A model generated the notes under the pieces. That model searched no databases and had not been told where the DNA came from. It saw only the letters and a program-made list of their open reading frames with translations. From contig JBAIZL010000058.1 in the NCBI GenBank assembly GCA_036971475.1, positions 1,102,001 to 1,166,000 on the forward strand: a DNA stretch of 64,000 nucleotides, read 5' to 3'. The position numbers and the translations under genes are program-made. The first letter of the stretch is position 1. The number at the start of each line of letters is the position of its first letter. Positions 10,857-22,800 of this stretch are shown piece by piece. Source of the DNA: Prosapia bicincta (Eukaryota > Arthropoda > Insecta > Hemiptera > Cercopidae).

Positions 10857-12177
10857 CGAGGTGTGGCTAGAAAAAAACCGAACTGATGCTATAAAAAAAT
10901 TTTATTTTCCATTATTTACAATTTGATGTTATTTCCTTCAATGTACTCTCCTCCTCGGTCTATACACCGCTCCATACGAATTTTCCACGGTTCATAGCAA
11001 TGCTGCAGATCATTTTCAGTAAGTCCATACATTACTTCCGTCGCTTTTTCTTTTACTGCTTCAACACTCTTAAATCCAGTTCCTTTCAAAGCTGACTTTA
11101 TTTTAGGGGAAAGAAAAAAATCACAGGGGGCCAAATCAGGTGAGTAGGGTGGATGGTCTAAGATGGGAATGTTGTGATTGGCTAAAAACGTCTTCACTGA
11201 CAACGCATTGTGAGCTGGGGCATTGTCTTGGTGCAGGATCCATGTCTTTTTTTTCCACAAATCATTCCGTTTTCTCCGTACTCGCTCACGTAGGGTAGTC
11301 AGGACGCTAATGTAGTAATGCTGATTCACTGTTTGTCCCTCTGGTACCCAATCAATGTGTACAATCCCTTTGACATAAAAAAAAACAATCATCATTGCCT
11401 TGAATTTCGATTTTGACATTCGTGCTTTTTTTGTCGTGGAGAATCAGGAGATTTCCAATGCATCGATTGGCGTTTGGTTTTGGGAACGTAAGTAAAAAAC
11501 CACGATTCATTACAAGTAATAACATTTTGTAAAAAGGTGGGATCACTTTCAATGTTTTGTAGGATGTCAGAACAAATCATTCTTCGGCGTTCCTTCTGTT
11601 CAATTGTGAGACACTTTGGAACCATTTTTGCACACACTTTGTTCATGTTGAAACTTTCATGAAGAATCTGCCTAACACTTTCCTTGTCAATTCCTGTCAA
11701 CTCAGACATTGCTCTGATTGTTAAACGGCGATCTTCTCAAACAATCATTGATGATTTTTTCAATGTTTGCATCAGTTTTTGCTGACAATGGTCTGCCAGT
11801 GCGAGCGTCATCACTTGTATCTTCGCGGCCATCTTTAAATCATTTAAACCACTCAAACACCTGTGTTCACGATAAACAATCATCGCCGTACACATGTTGC
11901 AACATTACAAACATTTCACTTGCAGATTTTCCAAGTTTGAAAAGAATTTTGATGTTAACACGCTGTTCTTTCTGTACACTCAACATTTTTCCGAAGCACA
12001 GACAAAACGTCAACTACTTAGAACAGACGCCACGGGCAGACTGAGTGCAGGAGGCAGATGAAACTCGAGCAGTAGGCGGAGCAAGAGTCACGTGACAGGC
12101 CAGGCGACTTTCAGCCTTATTGCATTCGTTTTATTGTTTCACCTGTGCTAGTTCGGTTTTTTTCTAGCCTCACCTCG
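10857..12177 (-). mobile_element. Mariner element, full length, inactive
   Basis: Terminal inverted repeats of about 28 bp (CGAGGTGTGGCTAG... and its near complement ...CTAGCCTCACCTCG) bound a 1321-bp element, the normal mariner size. TA target duplications flank it at 10855-10856 and 12178-12179. The transposase lies on the minus strand. It sits in an intron of the host gene between the exons at 8711 and 16817. Confidence 0.93.
10916..11987 (-). pseudogene. Mariner transposase (DD34D), disrupted
   Basis: The frame starts near 11987 (MLSVQKEQRVNIKILFKLG, the N-terminal helix-turn-helix) and ends at 10916. Conserved pieces in order: SELTGIDKESVRQILHE; VITCNESWFF, where the first catalytic Asp has become Asn; WVPEGQTVNQHYY; HQDNAPAH (second Asp); PYSPDLAPCDFF (third Asp). 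Frame changes near 11720-11830 and 11400 break it. The loss of the first Asp alone would abolish cleavage. Known mariner transposases cut and paste at TA. Confidence 0.9.
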
Positions 12178-12525
12178 TACAACTCACACAGTAATAAAAA
12201 TTCTATCACTAATAAATTTCAGGACTGTAGAAATAACAATACAAATGTAATAAAAAATTTATTACATAAAACAAAACACAACAAACAAAGACATTATAAT
12301 TCTAATAATAATACTCTTATATAAATATAAGCCTGAACAAACTTTTTTTTACTTAAAGATTTTTGAGTTTTTGGGGGGCTTTTTGGTCAATTGGCAAATG
12401 GTCTCAAACTTTGGAAAAATTCGGGATTCTGCCCCTATGTCTCCCAAGTTCTCATGTTATCCTTATGAAACTCTATCCTTATGTTTTGTTATCCTAATTT
12501 TTGAACCACAGGTTCGATGGTGCTT

Positions 12526-12586
12526 CCCAATCTGAGGCCGACACCGGTCTCATCCTGATCCCAGGCCACCTTGACCTCAGATTGGG
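12526..12586. repeat. GC-rich hairpin, 12-bp perfect stem
   Basis: CCCAATCTGAGG at 12526-12537 pairs perfectly with CCTCAGATTGGG at 12575-12586 across a loop of 37 nt. The surrounding 100 bp is much more GC-rich than its neighbours, which suggests a small inserted element or structured transcript. No function is assigned. Confidence 0.6.
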
Positions 12587-13094
12587 CAGTGCAGGGCGTC
12601 AGTCTATGTGTGGTAGCGGTGGAGAACAGCCGGCAACAGCTAATCTAAAAATAAAGTATTTATCCTGATTCATATATTCAGGTTTTTTTTATTTTTGTGT
12701 GGGTATTTATTTAATAACTTACCATAAATGTTCACTCTTATTCAAGCAAAGGTCGGTCCCAGGTACTACTTTTTAAAATAATTAAGAAATGCTGAATAAA
12801 CTGATTTTGATAATGCCTGCATGAAATAAAACAGTTATTAAACATTATCATGTGTTGTTTCAATAGTTCTTGATGGAGTTTTAATTATTCTGCATAAATT
12901 TTGGCCTGACCAGTAACCTTGAAATGCGAAGAAGCATTTAACAACTCTCATGTTAATGCTCATGAGTGAACAAGGCAATAGTATAAGAATGATGTGCCAC
13001 TTCCCCTCCTACAGTAAAAGTTCCCATTTGTCTTCCCTTACTGCATATTTCACTGGTCAGGATAACCTGTAGCAACTATCCTGTAAATAGCACT

Positions 13095-13150
13095 TTTAAA
13101 CAACTATAAGTTTAACCTTTTATTTAAACAACTATAAGTTTAACCTTTTA
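13095..13150. repeat. 28-bp tandem duplication
   Basis: The unit containing 'caactataagtttaacctt' occurs twice in direct succession. A simple local duplication. Confidence 0.8.
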
Positions 13151-14396
13151 TTAAGTATTCTATTCACTATTATTCTATTGAATATATTCACTTATTATAG
13201 TTAAACAAATTACTATCATTCACTTTGCAGGAGATCATATGTACTATGACTTCTTTTAAATTATCTTTCTCAAGTAAGTTTTAAGTTAAAATAATTTTTT
13301 CCAAGTAAAACCAATAATTTTCCTGTGTTAGTAAATATAAAATAGTAATTCTGTGCAACCCATCTTAAGGTATTTATTAATTTCCTACTCAAACAAACAA
13401 ACAAATACATTCATTGTTTCCCTTGAATATTTAAATAGTTCAATTTGTTTCCTAATGGAGGTAATTAACAGGAACTAACATTACTTTTTTGTGCCTATAA
13501 TAATATTTGAAATATCTCAAAACTTACTGAAAATATAAGCTAATGAAATTTTGTGGAAATGCAGTACACATCACTATTTTAGTTTTAAAAAAGTCTACAA
13601 CTAAATTAAATTCGAAACAAAAAATCACTTTCACTGATAGTTTGTTTTACAATTTTGAAGAAGCTCACTTACATTAATTTCCTCAAATTCACTAATTTCA
13701 GAATTATCACTATCAGATAACTATGAATATGAGAACCACTATTACAAATAACCATGCTTAAGTTTGGAAGTTCTAAATTTTCAAGATCAATTCTTGCTGC
13801 AATTGGTTGAGACATTACAACCTACTGAGATTGGGTGATAAATACGAAACAGGTATATACCATGGGTGACCTCATAGAAAATAACAGTTTCAAGCTCTTA
13901 TAGTTCTACCAAATAGTTTTTTTAAAAATCCAAGACTGTCTGAGCTATTGACATTGTTAAAAGATACTACACTGCATGGACGCATACGCAATCTACCACC
14001 AGCAGTACAACTTCTTTACTGTGGGAAGTTCTAACTTATTCAATGTATCAACTTGATGGGTTAATATTATGATTTTTGCTGGAAAAAGCCTACCAAGTAC
14101 ATTAACAGAAGTTTTAGCAATTTCAAATTGGTTACATCAGTATTTAATTTATCTAACCCCATAGATTAATCCTTGAAAGACTACTAAATCTTAAATTTTT
14201 TTTCTTCAGATATTCTAATTTATTATTTCATTGTTCTTTGCATTTTGTTATCACATGCAAGGTCTAAGAAATTACAATCCTACAAACATAAAAATAACCA
14301 GTGGTGATATTTCTCAAGTTTTATTACTTGAATTCCAATACATTTGCAGGAAACAATTACGTACATATATATTTCATACATGTACTAGGGTAATTC

Positions 14397-15676
14397 ACAA
14401 AATAAGGTTCCCTATGCTGCTAAGAAAGTAACGTGTTAGGTGAAATGTGGTAACACTGTCTTACTTAACAACTCCCCCTCTCTCTATCCCCACCACTCCC
14501 GCCTCGCTACATTGCTCTGTGCCGGGCTAGCCGCCTTCAGTTTTGGAGCTCTCCATTGCTGTTACCGACAGTTGCAAGATTCGTGTCATGATACGATTTC
14601 TTTAATGCAAAACGGATTTCACCTATTGATATATCATCAGTTAATCGAAGGTTATGGGGAAAAGTGTATATCTGTTCAACATATTTACAAATGGTCTTGA
14701 GAATTCAGTGAAGGCCACTCAAAAACTCATGATGAAAACCGGAGCGGAAGGTTTTTAGTTTCAGACTGTTGATAAAGTTGAAAGAATATTGCCTAAAGAT
14801 CGGAGGATTGATATTAAGGAACTAGCTTTGTGTATTCCTGAGACCTCCAACACCACAATTCATAACATTTTAACCAAACAATTAGGCTATCATAAAGTAT
14901 GTGCGCAGAGGGTACTGCGAATGTTTACAGAAAACCACAAACAACAACGTGTTGAGTGTGCCCAGCAGTTTTTGCAACAATGTGAATACAAAAAAGAAGA
15001 ATTCTTGGATTCCATTGTTACAGGCGATGAAACATGGGCGTTTCAATTTACCCCCAAAACCAAGTAGCAATCACGTGAATGGCGTCACTCAACTTCGCCG
15101 AAGCCGAACAAGTTTAAACAAACACAGTCTGCTGAAAAAGTCTTTTGGGACAGGAAGGATCTGCTTTTAATCGACTTTTTACCTCATGGAACAACAGTTA
15201 ACTCCGACAGATATTGCAACACATTAAGAAAACTGAGACTTGCAATCCAGAATCGCCGGAGAGAAAGATTGTCCAGTGGTGTGAGGCTTATCCATGACAA
15301 CACTCGACCTCATGTCTCACATCAAACTCAACAACTGCTGACAGATTTTGGCTAGTCTGTTGTGCCCACTATACAGTCCGGACCTAGCCCCAAGTGATTA
15401 TCATTTATTCCCAAAATTAAAGGAACACTTGGGTGGCTTACGCTTCAGTACCAAATATGAAGTCAAGGAAGAGGTTACTCGATTCCTCAAAGGTTTGGCA
15501 GCGAACTCTATAACATGGGGACAGAAAAGTTGGAGCATCGTTTTCAAAAGTGTTTGGACAGAATCGGTAATTATGTGGAAAAATAGCACAAATTTTAAGC
15601 TTTAAAATGATGTATTACATTAGGAACAAAAATAAAGCTGTCTATGTTTAAAAATTATGGGAACTTTATTTTATGT
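14397..15676 (+). mobile_element. Second mariner-type element, degenerate
   Basis: Imperfect inverted ends (ACAAAATAAGGTTCCC near 14397; complement of ACATAAAATAAAGTTCCC near 15659-15676) bound about 1.28 kb. The interior has a mariner transposase on the plus strand. A Penelope-like copy starts immediately to the right. Confidence 0.8.
14600..15602 (+). pseudogene. Mariner-type transposase, heavily decayed
   Basis: Recognisable blocks in order: GYGEKCISVQHIYKW near 14650; ERILPKDRRIDIKELA near 14785; TTIHNILTKQLGYHKVCAQR near 14855; VTGDETWAFQFTPKTK near 15018 with the first catalytic Asp; LIHDNTRPHVSHQTQQLL near 15286 with the second; YSPDLAPSDYHLFPKLKEHLG near 15369 with the third. Stops follow at several places and the frame changes near 14760 and 15350. 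The catalytic triad is still legible, but the gene cannot make a full protein. Confidence 0.88.
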
Positions 15677-15849
15677 TCTTAAATTTTATAGTCCATTACG
15701 TTCGGTTGAATCTTATTAATCACTTAAACAATAGTTTATGACTAATCGAACTTTGAATTTAGTAAATTTGTTAAAACTTACTGAGACAGAACGTTTTCGA
15801 TCGCTATGTGCCGATCTTCATAAGTGTCTTCTGTTTGAAGATGTTGGGT

Positions 15850-16420
15850 CAAGCGGTGACGGTTTTAAAGGTAGGTTTTCGATAGTATCAAAGAGTATGT
15901 GTGATTTGTATTTTGTTTGTTGGTTTAATATGTTTGTACTTTGTGTTTTTGTGTGTCTGTAAATTTCATATTGTTCTAGTGTGTTGAGATGTGGTCCTTT
16001 TTTGTTGATGTGTAGGATTTCTAGGTTTTGGTAAATGTCTATGTATTTGTGTCCTGTATCTTTTATGTGGTTGTAAAATGTTGAGTTGGTGTTCTGTTTG
16101 TGTTCTTCGACTCATTGTTTAAAGCTGCGACCTGTTTGTCCAATGTAGAACTTGTTACATTCGTCGCAGTTCAGTTTGTATACGCCTGGTGCTTGTAGTT
16201 TATCCTTGTTATTGGTGTTGTGTTGTATTTTGTATTGTAGCTTGTTGTTAGTTTTGTATGCTATTTTGTATCCTGTTTTTTGAAATTTGCGGGCTATTTT
16301 GTTTGTTGTTTTGTTTATGAATGGTAATGTGATGTATTTGTTTTCCCTGTCTGTAGTGTTAATTTTAGTGTTTTTTTATATTTTGTGCCATAGTTTGTCT
16401 ATTATAGTGGTGTTGTATCC
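15850..16420 (-). pseudogene. Penelope-like C-terminal GIY-YIG domain, broken
   Basis: The minus strand gives VYKLNCDECNKFYIGQTGRSF, the GIY-YIG core preceded by a Cys pair, then a stop and HKYIDIYQNLEILHINKKGP. The protein is nearly the same as that at 37962-38543. In Penelope-like elements this endonuclease nicks target DNA to prime reverse transcription. An internal stop after RSFKQ, a shift, and the absent polymerase make this a dead fragment. Confidence 0.8.
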
Positions 16421-16527
16421 ATTTGTGTATGCTAAATATTTAATTGTGTCTAGTTGTTTGTTGATACTATCGAAAACCTACCTTTAAAACCGTCACCGCT
16501 TGACCCAACATCTCCAAGCAGAAGACA

Positions 16528-16572
16528 CTGATGAAGATCGGCACATAGTGATCGAAAACGTTCTATCTCAGT
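16528..16572 (+). other. Hammerhead-ribozyme-like motif in Penelope end
   Basis: CTGATGA at 16528-16534 is followed by a helix-forming stretch (GATCG, 8-nt loop with one change in the partner strand) and GAAA at 16554. In the copy at 37.9 kb the helix is perfect (GATCG/CGATC). A GTC (here ATC) cleavage-type triplet follows about 13 nt later. Hammerhead ribozymes are known in Penelope-like elements. One extra A after the box is non-canonical. Confidence 0.45.
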
Positions 16573-16816
16573 AAGTTTTAACAAATTTACTAAATTCAAA
16601 GTTCGGATAGTCATAAACTATTGTTTAAGTGATTAATTTATTTTATGAATAACCCTTGTATGAAGCACACCTAGTATTTCTACATATCAATACAGTGAAA
16701 AATTTTTTATAACCATTGATGTAATAATTACAACTGGTTTTCATAAAAGAACAGTATAGAAAAAGAATAGCTTGATGATTGATGTATAAACTAAATATAT
16801 AAGACAAATTACATAC

Positions 16817-16987
16817 CCTGTGATGATCTTGGAAGTGGTATTGGCATTGGCATCAAGACAGATGGAACATAACTTGCACTATTTACAAAAGAAGGAGTGT
16901 GTATTCTTCTACTGTTTGGCACTTCTGCTAAAAAGTGACGTGTGCGTTTTGAGCGAGGAGTTAATGGAGTACTAATATCAGTTACAT
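16817..16987 (-). CDS. Unidentified host gene, internal exon
   Basis: On the minus strand the acceptor TTTCTATTTTTAG precedes 16987 and the donor GTATGT follows 16817. Length is 171 nt, 57 codons. Both junctions are phase 1, so it joins in frame to the exons at 18561 and 8711. It encodes DVTDISTPLTPRSKRTRHF, then NSRRIHTPSFVNSASY and a Met/Pro-rich run ending PLPRSSQ. No catalytic or known domain is seen. The Ser/Thr-Pro and basic content looks like a regulatory, disordered part of a larger protein. I do not recognise the gene. Confidence 0.8.
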
Positions 16988-18169
16988 CTAAAAATAGAAA
17001 TTTGGAAAACAAAATTATTATCATACAAAGCTCTTCAAAGTTCAAATACAATCATATCATAGAAATAAAAGAAATTAAAATATTATTATCAAAAATAAAA
17101 AAACAAATTTACTCAAATTTAGCGATTTAAAAGTAATGACAACAGTTGTTAAAAAACAACAATGTTACAAGAAAATTAGTGTAAAAAGTATTAAATAATC
17201 ATCTGTGGGCAAAGTAGACATTTAGAAAACTTCAAGTTATTGAAATTTAAAACCTTCCGAACAAAGACACTGAGCGATCCTTTGCCTTAGGTATATGTTT
17301 ATAGATTTGGTGTTAACCATTCAACCTTTCTTCTTCATTTAAAATAAGTCTTACCCATTTTTTCAAGTTTCTTACACTTCCAACTAGTTCTTTTATTAGT
17401 TTTTTAACTGAATGATCTCTGTCTTTTCTATGGTCCTTGTTCATATTACTACAATAGAAAGACATTTAAATCCAGTTTCAAGCAACCAAAAAAAACTTTC
17501 TTCCACCATTTAAGTGATTTTTAGGTGAAGACATAGCTTGAAATATACTGGTCAGCTAGTAGCTATGTTCAGCTACTATGTAGCTATGTGTATATACTGG
17601 TCAGTTACATCAACTCGTTATATTATACTCAACAGTAGGATTATTACATCTTCTGTAAGTCGTCTTTAAAACACGCTTAACAGTCTGTTTACTATTGTCA
17701 TATAACATACTTAACACTGTTACGCCATTGTTGTGTTTCCATAAAAAGATATTATATTTGTCATCTTTCCTGAGAGCTTTGGTGTCACTCTTTTTTTCAA
17801 CTTGGTAGTGAAATATTTTTCTTTTTTATTCTAAATAGGCGTATAATGTGTAGTGCACAATCTGGGTGCACCCAAAACTCGTTATCTACCTAGAAGACAA
17901 TAGTGAATGAGACATTTCATGGTTCAGGTATGTGCACTTTTATATTTACCATTTATTGTGTACGTAAACCCTATACAACATAATTTGTATTCTTACCCCT
18001 ACCAGAAATTTAGTATGATTTTATCTCAAAGGTAAAATCTAATAGAAACATACCTTATGACACATTTTTTGGGACACCATCCTAGATTATGTAACACTTT
18101 TTTAAATGTAACAACACTAATTCTGAAATCTCTGATTTTATTTATGGATCGAACATTTGAATCAAAGAT
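16988..18169. other. Intron of the minus-strand host gene
   Basis: No coding sequence seen on either strand. Boundaries with the exons at 16817 and 18561 are well defined. Confidence 0.6.
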
Positions 18170-18253
18170 CTTATTAAACTTTTGCTCTTACTTGCGACCA
18201 GACTTTTAGTTAACAATAAGTCTGGTCGCAAGTAATAGCAAAAGTGTAATAAG
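18170..18253. repeat. Near-perfect 84-nt hairpin (36-bp stem)
   Basis: The arms 18170-18205 and 18218-18253 are inverted copies with only two mismatches in 36, and the loop is 12 nt. The central core 'cttgcgaccagactt' is perfect. Size and shape fit either a miRNA-like precursor or a very small fold-back transposon. It lies in an intron of the host gene. No target duplication is obvious. Confidence 0.85.
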
Positions 18254-18560
18254 AATTAACAACCAGCTCGTCATGTACAGCTACAAGATTTCAATATTTA
18301 ATCAAAGACATTTTTCATTTAATTTTTACATTTCTTACTTTATGCAAATGCATTAAATGGTGTCTCACAATCACTAGATTGGGCAAGAGTGTCTGTATAT
18401 TATGCAGATGTCAATGGGTTCACTACTTGCTATTAGGTAAAAACACAGTCCTGTTATTTATTAAGTTGTCATATACAATTTATAAGCACTATACATTTCA
18501 CAATAAATGAAACCGACCATGAGGATAAATAAAACTACAAATAAATTACTTTTTTGTTAC

Positions 18561-18707
18561 CTGGGTCCGAATTGGGTTGTAGATCGAATTGATGAATAGA
18601 ACAAGAAGGACGGGATTGATAAGCTCTTAAAGTTTGACGTGAAACAGACTTGTGACGTCGTGGTCTCTCTGGTCGTTCCATGTTCATTCTTGTGAAATTC
18701 AATGGAT
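18561..18707 (-). CDS. Unidentified host gene, internal exon
   Basis: On the minus strand the acceptor TTTATTTTATTAG precedes 18707 and the donor GTAACA follows 18561. Length is 147 nt, 49 codons; both ends are phase 1, like the next two exons. It encodes PLNFTRMNMERPERPRRHKS, VSRQTLRAYQSRPSCS and ends LQPNSDP. The stretch is rich in Arg and Ser with no recognised domain. An internal Met (MNMERPERP) could be an alternative start, but the upstream splice acceptor argues that more exons lie further right. I could not find them with confidence. Confidence 0.8.
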
Positions 18708-19219
18708 CTAATAAAATAAATTTTTTTGAACATCAGATCAAAAGTTGTTTAAAGTTGACTGAAAAATCTCTGTTAATTGCAATTTGCTAGATTTTACGAA
18801 AATATTTATTACTTGTATAAATATTCCAGCCGTTTACAAAGATTATTGTTATTAAGCTAAACATTACTTTTGTTATTTATATTGATATTAAACTAAAAAC
18901 TTAAACTACAAAATTAAAACAGTTACAAAACCTTTATCAATATTTTACTAACACAATTACAATCATCAGATTACAAAGGTTCTGAGGAATAAACCTATAG
19001 GTTCCTATACATAAAGATCTCATGTGGTGCCAAACACATTCCTCCATCAAACAATAGTTCAACAACTACAAGGAAAAGAATGAATTTATCGGTTTTATAG
19101 GTTATAAAAATTGGCTATTACATGTTTCTTAGAACTTTTATGTTTCTATTGTTTAAATTATAGTCTTGATAATAACCAAAAAAATATGTAAAAGAATCAA
19201 AATATCGACAATAAAAAAA

Positions 19220-19291
19220 TTAATCACTTAAACAATTGTTTACGTGACGAATAAAGATTCACCAAACATAATGGACTACAAAATTCAAGAA
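19220..19291 (-). repeat. Isolated terminal fragment of Penelope-like family A
   Basis: The minus strand reads 'ttgaattttgtagtccatta' and ends in 'ttgtttaagtgattaa', matching the outer block of the copies at 15.68, 37.82 and 40.49 kb. No coding part is attached. Confidence 0.65.
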
Positions 19292-19874
19292 CAAAAAAAT
19301 GTAAAAGAAATTAATACTAATTATATATGGACTCATTACAACTGAATTTTTTTTCCTGGCGAAACACCAATTGTAGTTATCATCGCCAAACTACAACTAA
19401 AACAAAAACACAATATTTTAAATAAATAAAAATTTTAATAAAACAAAAATTACAAAACAAACATAACTTAAACATAACAGTAATAATATAAAATTAAATA
19501 TGTAACAATAAATATATAACAAAAATAGAAACATAATAAATAGCAAAAAATAACAATAAATCTATAATAAAAAAACACTTAATGTAGAAAATAACTAGAA
19601 ATATTAAAAAATAACAATAAAAAATATAAAACAATAAATAACAAAATAACAATATAACAGTAAATAAATAATAACAATATTTAAAACATAACAATAGGTA
19701 ACAATTTAACAATAATAAATCTTAATAGCACAATAACAAGAACAAAAAATATATTAAATTTACATAAATGAAAAAACTGAAAACACATACAAAGAAATAT
19801 ATGTATAAACATAAAAGCATATATTTTTAAATATTAACTTTTTAAAAATATGTTCAAGTGGTGCAAGAAAGTGA

Positions 19875-22800
19875 TCACTCGGTCAATGGCCAAGGCATCG
19901 TCCCTAACACCACCTTTAAACTTCCTTCCATATTAAAAAGGTCACGAATATTGGCTAAACCAACACAATCCACCAATATATGTTTTATTGTGAAGATATC
20001 ACCACAGTACTGACATATTGGTGGGTCTTCACGACACATCAAATATCCATGAGTTGCAAAAGAGTCGCCAACACGAAGGCGTGTAACCACCACTTCCTCC
20101 TTACGTTTTGAACAAATAGAAAACCTCCATGGACGGAAGGTATCTTTAATCTCCCTCAGCTTATTCTGAATCATGATATGTCATTCTTCATTCCAAGCAG
20201 TGAGCAATAAATGTTTTGCAAAACACACATAATCAGATGCCATAACTCATTGAGTAATGGGCACCAAACTTGTAGCATTCTTCACCGCTTCATCCGCTTT
20301 TGTATTTCCGAGTATTCCGCAGTGTCCAGAAACCCAACAGAATGTTACCTCTACTCCCCCCCCCCCAATTGAAGCCTGTGTACAGCACACAAAATGTCTC
20401 CAACTAAAGGGTTAGCAGAGAAAACATCCTGAAGAGCCTGAAGAGCACTTTTAAAATCAGAAAACAAAAGATAGTTAGAATATCGAGATTTAATGTCAGT
20501 TATAGCTTTGAAAATGGCAAATAGTTCTGCTGTGAAAACACTGCGCGCTGAGGGCACTCCGTATGTGTAGGTACATCCAGAAACATAAAATGCACACCCA
20601 AGTCCAGTGGCACTTTATCCATGGAGGCAGATAGCACACTGATCGTTCAAACATTGTAGAAAGTTGCAACCCAAGGTTATCCATTATTCGTACCGTTCGT
20701 ATGGCAAATGGAGCGGTCGAACGTTGACGTACATCGTAATCTTCATTATGCATGTTTTTACAGACAATTTTGAATGCTGGGTGATTAGTTTTGCTTCGAA
20801 GACCAGAAATGTAAGATATTTGTAGCATCTGACGTCATCTTGAAAAGGCAGGTTCTCCAACCTAGACAAGAAGACTAGGGATTGGGCTAGTTCTAAACGC
20901 ACCAGTAGCAAGTCGAAGTCCAGAGTGGTGAACGGCATCGAGAGTTTTCAGAATTGTAGGTCGTGCAGATGAATAGGCTTGACACCCATAATCTATGCGC
21001 AATCTAACGACCGTGCTATAAAAGCGAAGCATACAAGTTCTGTCTGCTCCCCAATTCATATCAATAAGGACTCTTAACATATCCAATTTCTTGCTGCATC
21101 TCACCTTCAAATCACAAACATGAGGTATTCATGAGAGTCTTTTATCAAATAAAATCGAACATTATCCGTAGTTTGAAGCTGAATCCCAACAAGATAAAGG
21201 ATCGGCTTCTGGTGTTGCCTACGATGACTACATGCTACACATTGGGTCTTTGAAGCAGAGAATTTGAAACCTGTAGTTCTTAACCATTCCCCTAATCTGC
21301 TTATTGCTAACTGCAAAGATCTTTCCACAATTGCCATACCACGAGCAGGCACATATATACAAAAATCATCTACAAAAAGTGAACAGTGTACCGGAGATCT
21401 TATATTACTAATGATACTATTTACTGCAACAGCAAATAGCATGACGCTCAGCACACTGCCCTGTGGTACCCCATTCTCCAGTTTAAAACTGTTTGAATAT
21501 GTGCCCCCAAGACGAATGCGGAAAGATCTATTTGAAAGAAAGTTGGCAACGAATGCTACGATATTCGCTTGTATACCCCATGATTTCAAAGTGTTCAGAA
21601 TTCCTCTTTCCATGCCATATCATATGCCTTCTCAAGGTCGAAGAAAATAGCAAGAGTGTTTGAAGCAAGAGAAAGGCACCTTGAATAGCGGATTCTAACA
21701 AAACCAACTGGTTAACTGATGATCGTCCTTGCCTGAAACCGCACTGTTCGTTGCTAAGAAGTTTGCTGGTTTCTATGTACCAGACACGAGGGCTGTTGAC
21801 CACCTTCTCCAGCAATTTGCACAAGATGCTTGCAAGAGATATAGGCCTGTAACTACTGGGATTGGTTTTGTCTTTACCTAGCTTTAAAAGAGGAATTACA
21901 GTCGCTTCTAACCATTCATCGGGGAAAGACTGCTCCTCGAATAAACGATTGTATATTTGGATGTGGAGAAGTTTTCAGCATGGAGTATACAATTGAATCA
22001 GGACCTGGTGCTGAATCCCTCGTTGACGTAAGAGCTGACTAAAATTCCCCTATAGAGAAGGGGAGTATATAGGGAGTTTTCAAAGGAGAGTCCCTAGACA
22101 ACCCAACAGTAAACGGTATTGCTTCTTCCTTCAGTTTAAATGTTTGGAATTTATTATTATAGGCTGTAGTAGCAGAAAAGTTAGAAAATGACGTTCCCAG
22201 TACATTAGCAATATCACTACTGTTTGTGATCAATGTTCCATCTGGTTGCTTTAGCGCAATGGCTGGCAACGAATTGGAATTGCGAAAACTGATCTTAATT
22301 TCCTCCATACTGTGGAGGATGGAGTTGTTCATCTAATTGTGCTAATGTACTATGTCAAAGAATTCATCGTACTCAGCCCAAATATCCTTGGTGCTTTTGC
22401 ACGGAGTGTTTTATATTCTTGAAGGTGGTCATTTGTTAAGTGTTGCTTGAATCTCCTTAGAGCTCTTCATCGTAAACAGAGGATTTCTGTGCACTCATCG
22501 TTCCACCACTGAATAGGTGAACGGCGCTTGGTGCTATTGCACGGAGTGTTTTATATTCTTGAAGGTGGTCATTTGTTAAGTGTTGCTTGAATCTCCTTAG
22601 AGCTCTTCATCGTAAACAGAGGATTTCTGTGCACTCATCGTTCCACCACAGAATAGGTGAACGGCACGCGTGGACAGATGATTTAGAAATGGTCTTTTCA
22701 GCGGCATTCATAATGGTCTTAGTAAAATTTTCAACAATTGCATCAATGAGTGTCAGGTAGTCCGTGTCAAATGATACAAAATATTTTGAAAAGGTGTCCC

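Larger units (their letters stand above)
12180..14396. other. Intronic spacer without recognisable gene
   Basis: Apart from a hairpin at 12526 and a 28-bp duplication at 13095 I see nothing. It lies in an intron of the minus-strand host gene. Confidence 0.45.
15681..16650 (-). mobile_element. Penelope-like element, family A, copy 1
   Basis: The two ends are inverted copies of one another: about 15710-15890 and 16470-16640, including the terminal block ending 'aaactattgtttaagtgatt'. Between them the minus strand encodes the GIY-YIG end of a Penelope-like polymerase. The reverse transcriptase proper is missing. A second copy is at 37.8-38.85 kb, and isolated ends are at 19.2 and 40.5 kb. It lies in an intron of the host gene. 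Confidence 0.8.

Noticed and set aside
19494..19712. Hydrophobic minus-strand frame of 72 codons
   Set aside because: Low-complexity AT-rich sequence ('aataacaa' runs) without coding character.
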